Below, one piece after another: positions 39,203-41,017 of a stretch of DNA of 41,017 bases. The position numbers were made by a program, and so were the translations under genes. The notes beneath the pieces are model-generated. The model did not search any database. It saw only the letters and a program-made list of their open reading frames with translations, and was not told the DNA's origin. Within the stretch, counting starts at the first letter, position 1. Each line of letters begins with the position of its first letter. Source of the DNA: Oscillospiraceae bacterium (lineage in GTDB: Bacteria; Bacillota; Clostridia; WRLR01); NCBI GenBank assembly GCA_009777515.1, contig WRLR01000027.1:1-41017 (forward strand), written 5' to 3'.

Positions 39203-40135
39203 TCAGTCCGCCAGCTTCGGCGCCAGCCGGCCCATGTTGGCGGAGAACTGCCTGAACGCCGAAATAAAACCGGGCATGTTCATCATGACGCCCGAAACGT
39301 TCCCCGATAGATTTAAAAACACATACAACGCGCCGACCGTCAGCGCGCCGTCCAAAACCATGCCGCCCCCAATCAGGAACAGCAGCATCAGCGGCACATT
39401 GCTGAGAAGCCCGGACAGCGACATCAGGCGCGCCCGCACCCGTTCCGCCCTGACAGTCCGCTGCTCCCACGAACCGACCGCATCGCCGTAATTTTTCAGC
39501 GTCATGCGGGCTGCGTCGTATAGTTTGATAATTGGGAACAGCGTGAGCATGGCGTCGGCGTGCCGGTTCATCCGCTCCTTGGCCTCCTGGCTCTGCGCCA
39601 CGGCGATGCCGATGGCCTTGCTCGAAAAGTATACATACACCATGATGGCGAAAACCGGCAAATTGGCGGACAGAGCCAGTCTGGCGTTAATGGAAAGGAG
39701 CCAACCGAATGTGACGGCGAACCTTATGCAGTCGCCGAATAACTGGAACAGGTTATTGCCAAGATATGCCGAAACGTCAGCCAGTTCGTTCTGCAGCCGC
39801 GAAATTTGTTCGCCGCTGTTGAGCCGCTCTGCTTCGGCGACCGGCAGTGATGCGATGTGGCGCGCGTAGCCCATGCGCAGGTCGTGTGCCATGCCCTCGC
39901 ACGCGTAGCCGGAGATCATGCTGCTACAGTAAGCCGCCGCCCCCGTGGTCGCCATCAAGGCCAGTGCCCTCGCCACCTCCGCGCCGCCCGGCGCGACCCC
40001 CGCGCTGACGCCGTCGATGATGCCGCCCAGCAGCGCGTTCCAAACCAAAGCCAGCGCGGAAGATGCCACAACAGCTCCGGCAGCGAACAGCGAGGCTAGC
40101 CTACGCTTATTTATCAACTTAACCAACGCTTTCAT
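39203..40135 (-). CDS. ABC exporter transmembrane subunit (no ATPase domain), first gene
   Basis: About 310 residues with six hydrophobic segments, for example LASLFAAGAVVASSALALVW, ALALMATTGAAAYCSSMI and LLSNVPLMLLFLIGGGMVL. The coupling-helix region reads SLPVAEAERLNSGEQISRLQ, typical of exporter TMDs (LNSGE-like). It ends FSANMGRLAPKLAD, exactly where the linker to a nucleotide-binding domain would begin. The start at 40135 (MKALVKLINKRR) has GGGAGG ten bases upstream; the frame extends to an ATG at 40171 without such a site. It is first in the order TMD, ATPase, TMD, MerR. Substrate unknown. Confidence 0.82.
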   Translation of the reverse strand: MKALVKLINKRRLASLFAAGAVVASSALALVWNALLGGIIDGVSAGVAPGGAEVARALALMATTGAAAYCSSMISGYACEGMAHDLRMGYARHIASLPVAEAERLNSGEQISRLQNELADVSAYLGNNLFQLFGDCIRFAVTFGWLLSINARLALSANLPVFAIMVYVYFSSKAIGIAVAQSQEAKERMNRHADAMLTLFPIIKLYDAARMTLKNYGDAVGSWEQRTVRAERVRARLMSLSGLLSNVPLMLLFLIGGGMVLDGALTVGALYVFLNLSGNVSGVMMNMPGFISAFRQFSANMGRLAPKLAD

Positions 40136-40322
40136 ATCCCCAGCCCCCTCCCCGTAAGCATCGTAAACCATGCCCCAGGGACAGAGTCAAGCCTGTTTGG
40201 GATGAAATATGCATAATACTATAGTTAGGAAAAAAACTTAGACATTTGACTTAGTTTGTCAAGGAGAACTTTTGGTAGCGCGGTTTATGATATGATACAT
40301 AACAACATGAGAATCATGATAG

Positions 40323-40357
40323 GACAAGGGTTTGATGAGCAGAGCCTTGTCTTTTTT
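40323..40357 (+). terminator. Intrinsic terminator
   Basis: GACAAGG (40323-40329) pairs with CCTTGTC (40345-40351), with a 15-base loop, directly followed by six T residues. No gene is recognised upstream on the plus strand, so it may end a short untranslated transcript or act as an attenuator. Nothing else is recognised in 40172-40322. Confidence 0.7.
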
Positions 40358-40377
40358 CAACCGAAAACTTTTCTTTT

Positions 40378-40406
40378 TTGAATTATTCGGTTATTCGATA
40401 TATAAT
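40378..40406 (+). promoter_or_regulatory. Sigma-A-type promoter of the HTH/DUF1016 genes
   Basis: TTGAAT (40378-40383) and TATAAT (40401-40406) have exactly 17 bp between them, 35 bp before the HTH start codon. One of the best promoter matches in the window. Confidence 0.78.
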
Positions 40407-40440
40407 GCTCAAAGCAAACTGCTTCCCTTGAGGTGCTGTG

Positions 40441-40662
40441 ATGGAATTTAATTGGATAACGGCGCAAGAAGCCGCAGAAGCATGGGGAATTACCGATAGG
40501 CGAGTTCAAGTTTTATGTGCTAATGGGCAAATTGAGGGCGCACTCAGGCTAAAACGCGGTTGGCTCATTCCAAAAGGTACACAAAAACCTGCTGACAGAC
40601 GAGCTGGAAACGGACGTAAGCCCGCTATAAAAACCAAAAATGAGGACATAAACAATGGATAA
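40441..40662 (+). CDS. Excisionase-like helix-turn-helix protein
   Basis: A 73-residue protein. A MerR/excisionase-type HTH pattern is visible in ITAQEAAEAWGITDRRVQVL followed by the wing GQIEGALRLKRGWLIPKGT. The tail is basic (RRAGNGRKPAIKTKN) and may contact DNA. GAGGTG lies just upstream; the ATG at 40441 is preferred to the GTG immediately before it. Its stop overlaps the DUF1016 start by eight bases, implying coupling. Such small HTH proteins often pair with nuclease or toxin-like genes and probably control their own operon. Confidence 0.82.
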   Translation: MEFNWITAQEAAEAWGITDRRVQVLCANGQIEGALRLKRGWLIPKGTQKPADRRAGNGRKPAIKTKNEDINNG

Positions 40663-41017
40663 CGAGTTAACGGTATACGGCCCATTCATAAAAGAAATCA
40701 AAGACCTTATTTATCACCGTCAGTACGAAGCGATGAAAAAGGTCAACTCAGAGTTGATGCTTCTATATTGGGAAATAGGTGAAGAAATAAACCGCAAGCA
40801 ACGCGAGGAAGGTTGGGGTAAATCCGTTGTCGAATTTTTGGCAAAAGAACTTCAAAAAGAGTTCCCCGGCGTTCAAGGATTCTCAACTCGTAATCTCTGG
40901 TTAATGCGGAGCTTTTATATTGAGTATTCGGAAATGCCAAATCTGCAACCGATGGTTGCAGAAAATAAAAACGTAATTCTGCCGCCATTGGTTGCGAAAT
41001 TAACTTGAACAAAAAAT
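40655..41017 (+). pseudogene. DUF1016 (YhcG/PDDEXK) nuclease gene broken by a stop codon, runs off the window
   Basis: The first 117 codons encode the DUF1016 N-terminal domain: IKDLIYHRQYEAMKKVNSELMLLYWEIGEEI, then a helical stretch and GFSTRNLWLMRSFYIEY. It ends LPPLVAKLT, then TGA at 41006-41008, then ACA AAA AAT (T-K-N) in the same frame. Family members usually read on as I/L-S/T-W-T-K/H-N, so the TGA stands where TGG (Trp) is expected. Other genes here end in TGA, so recoding is unlikely; a nonsense mutation is the simplest reading. GAGGA nine bases upstream supports the ATG. An intact protein would go on to a nuclease domain outside the window. Confidence 0.7.

Noticed and set aside
41006-41008. 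UGA recoded as Trp in this organism.
   Set aside because: Several intact genes (for example cysteine synthase, the TerB gene and the glycosylase) end in TGA at the expected C-terminus, so UGA is a stop here.

Overview
This window looks like chromosomal DNA of an anaerobic, gut-type Bacillota bacterium, most likely in the Clostridia. The evidence is a T-box leader in front of valS, purine-rich Shine-Dalgarno sites before most genes, two oxygen-sensitive glycyl-radical enzymes with their radical-SAM activases, and a MerR regulator beside an ABC exporter. Most genes are moderately GC-rich. The gene at 15744-16556 and the right end beyond about 40200 are clearly more AT-rich. The organism assignment is an inference from gene content.

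Layout. 1-2018 (minus): valS, cut by the window edge, with its T-box at about 2161-2610. 2858-6935 (minus): YczE-type membrane protein, TIM-barrel sugar-phosphate isomerase-like protein, URO-D family protein and QueG-like ferredoxin protein, separated by palindromic repeats and a MITE-like element. 7039-10139 (minus): glycyl-radical enzyme of unknown substrate with its activase just upstream. 10187-10354: 10-bp-period repeat array. 10624-11520 (plus): cysteine synthase. 11658-15412 (minus): HypD-like hydroxyproline dehydratase and its activase, behind a good promoter with an operator-like palindrome. 15744-17080 (plus): AT-rich TIM-barrel gene and a small methyltransferase-like gene.

17338-22968 (plus): a tight three-gene cassette of TerB_N/TerB_C protein, BrxD-type ATPase and Lhr/BrxHI-type helicase. 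It is the best candidate for an under-described system, probably defence against mobile DNA, and it lacks the usual BREX methylase and phosphatase. 22975-24294 (minus): FAD oxidoreductase. 24553-25545 (plus): OGG1-like glycosylase. 25609-31754 (plus): ABC ATPase, putative lipoprotein and two ABC-2 permeases. 31812-33389 (minus): GNAT-APH fusion. 33648-36726 (plus): metallo-beta-lactamase-fold protein with no normal start codon, a 58-residue ORF and a GH50-like hydrolase. 36835-40135 (minus): MerR regulator and a split ABC exporter whose ATPase seems frameshifted at its start. 40441-41008 (plus): excisionase-like HTH protein and a DUF1016 nuclease gene interrupted by a stop codon.

Two patterns run through the window. 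Many otherwise conserved proteins carry in-frame low-complexity or tandem-repeat insertions (ValS, HypD and its activase, TerB protein, OGG1, lipoprotein, both permeases). Intergenic regions carry a family of short perfect palindromes ending in CCCTACA, some of them inside a MITE-like element with TA-flanked terminal inverted repeats.
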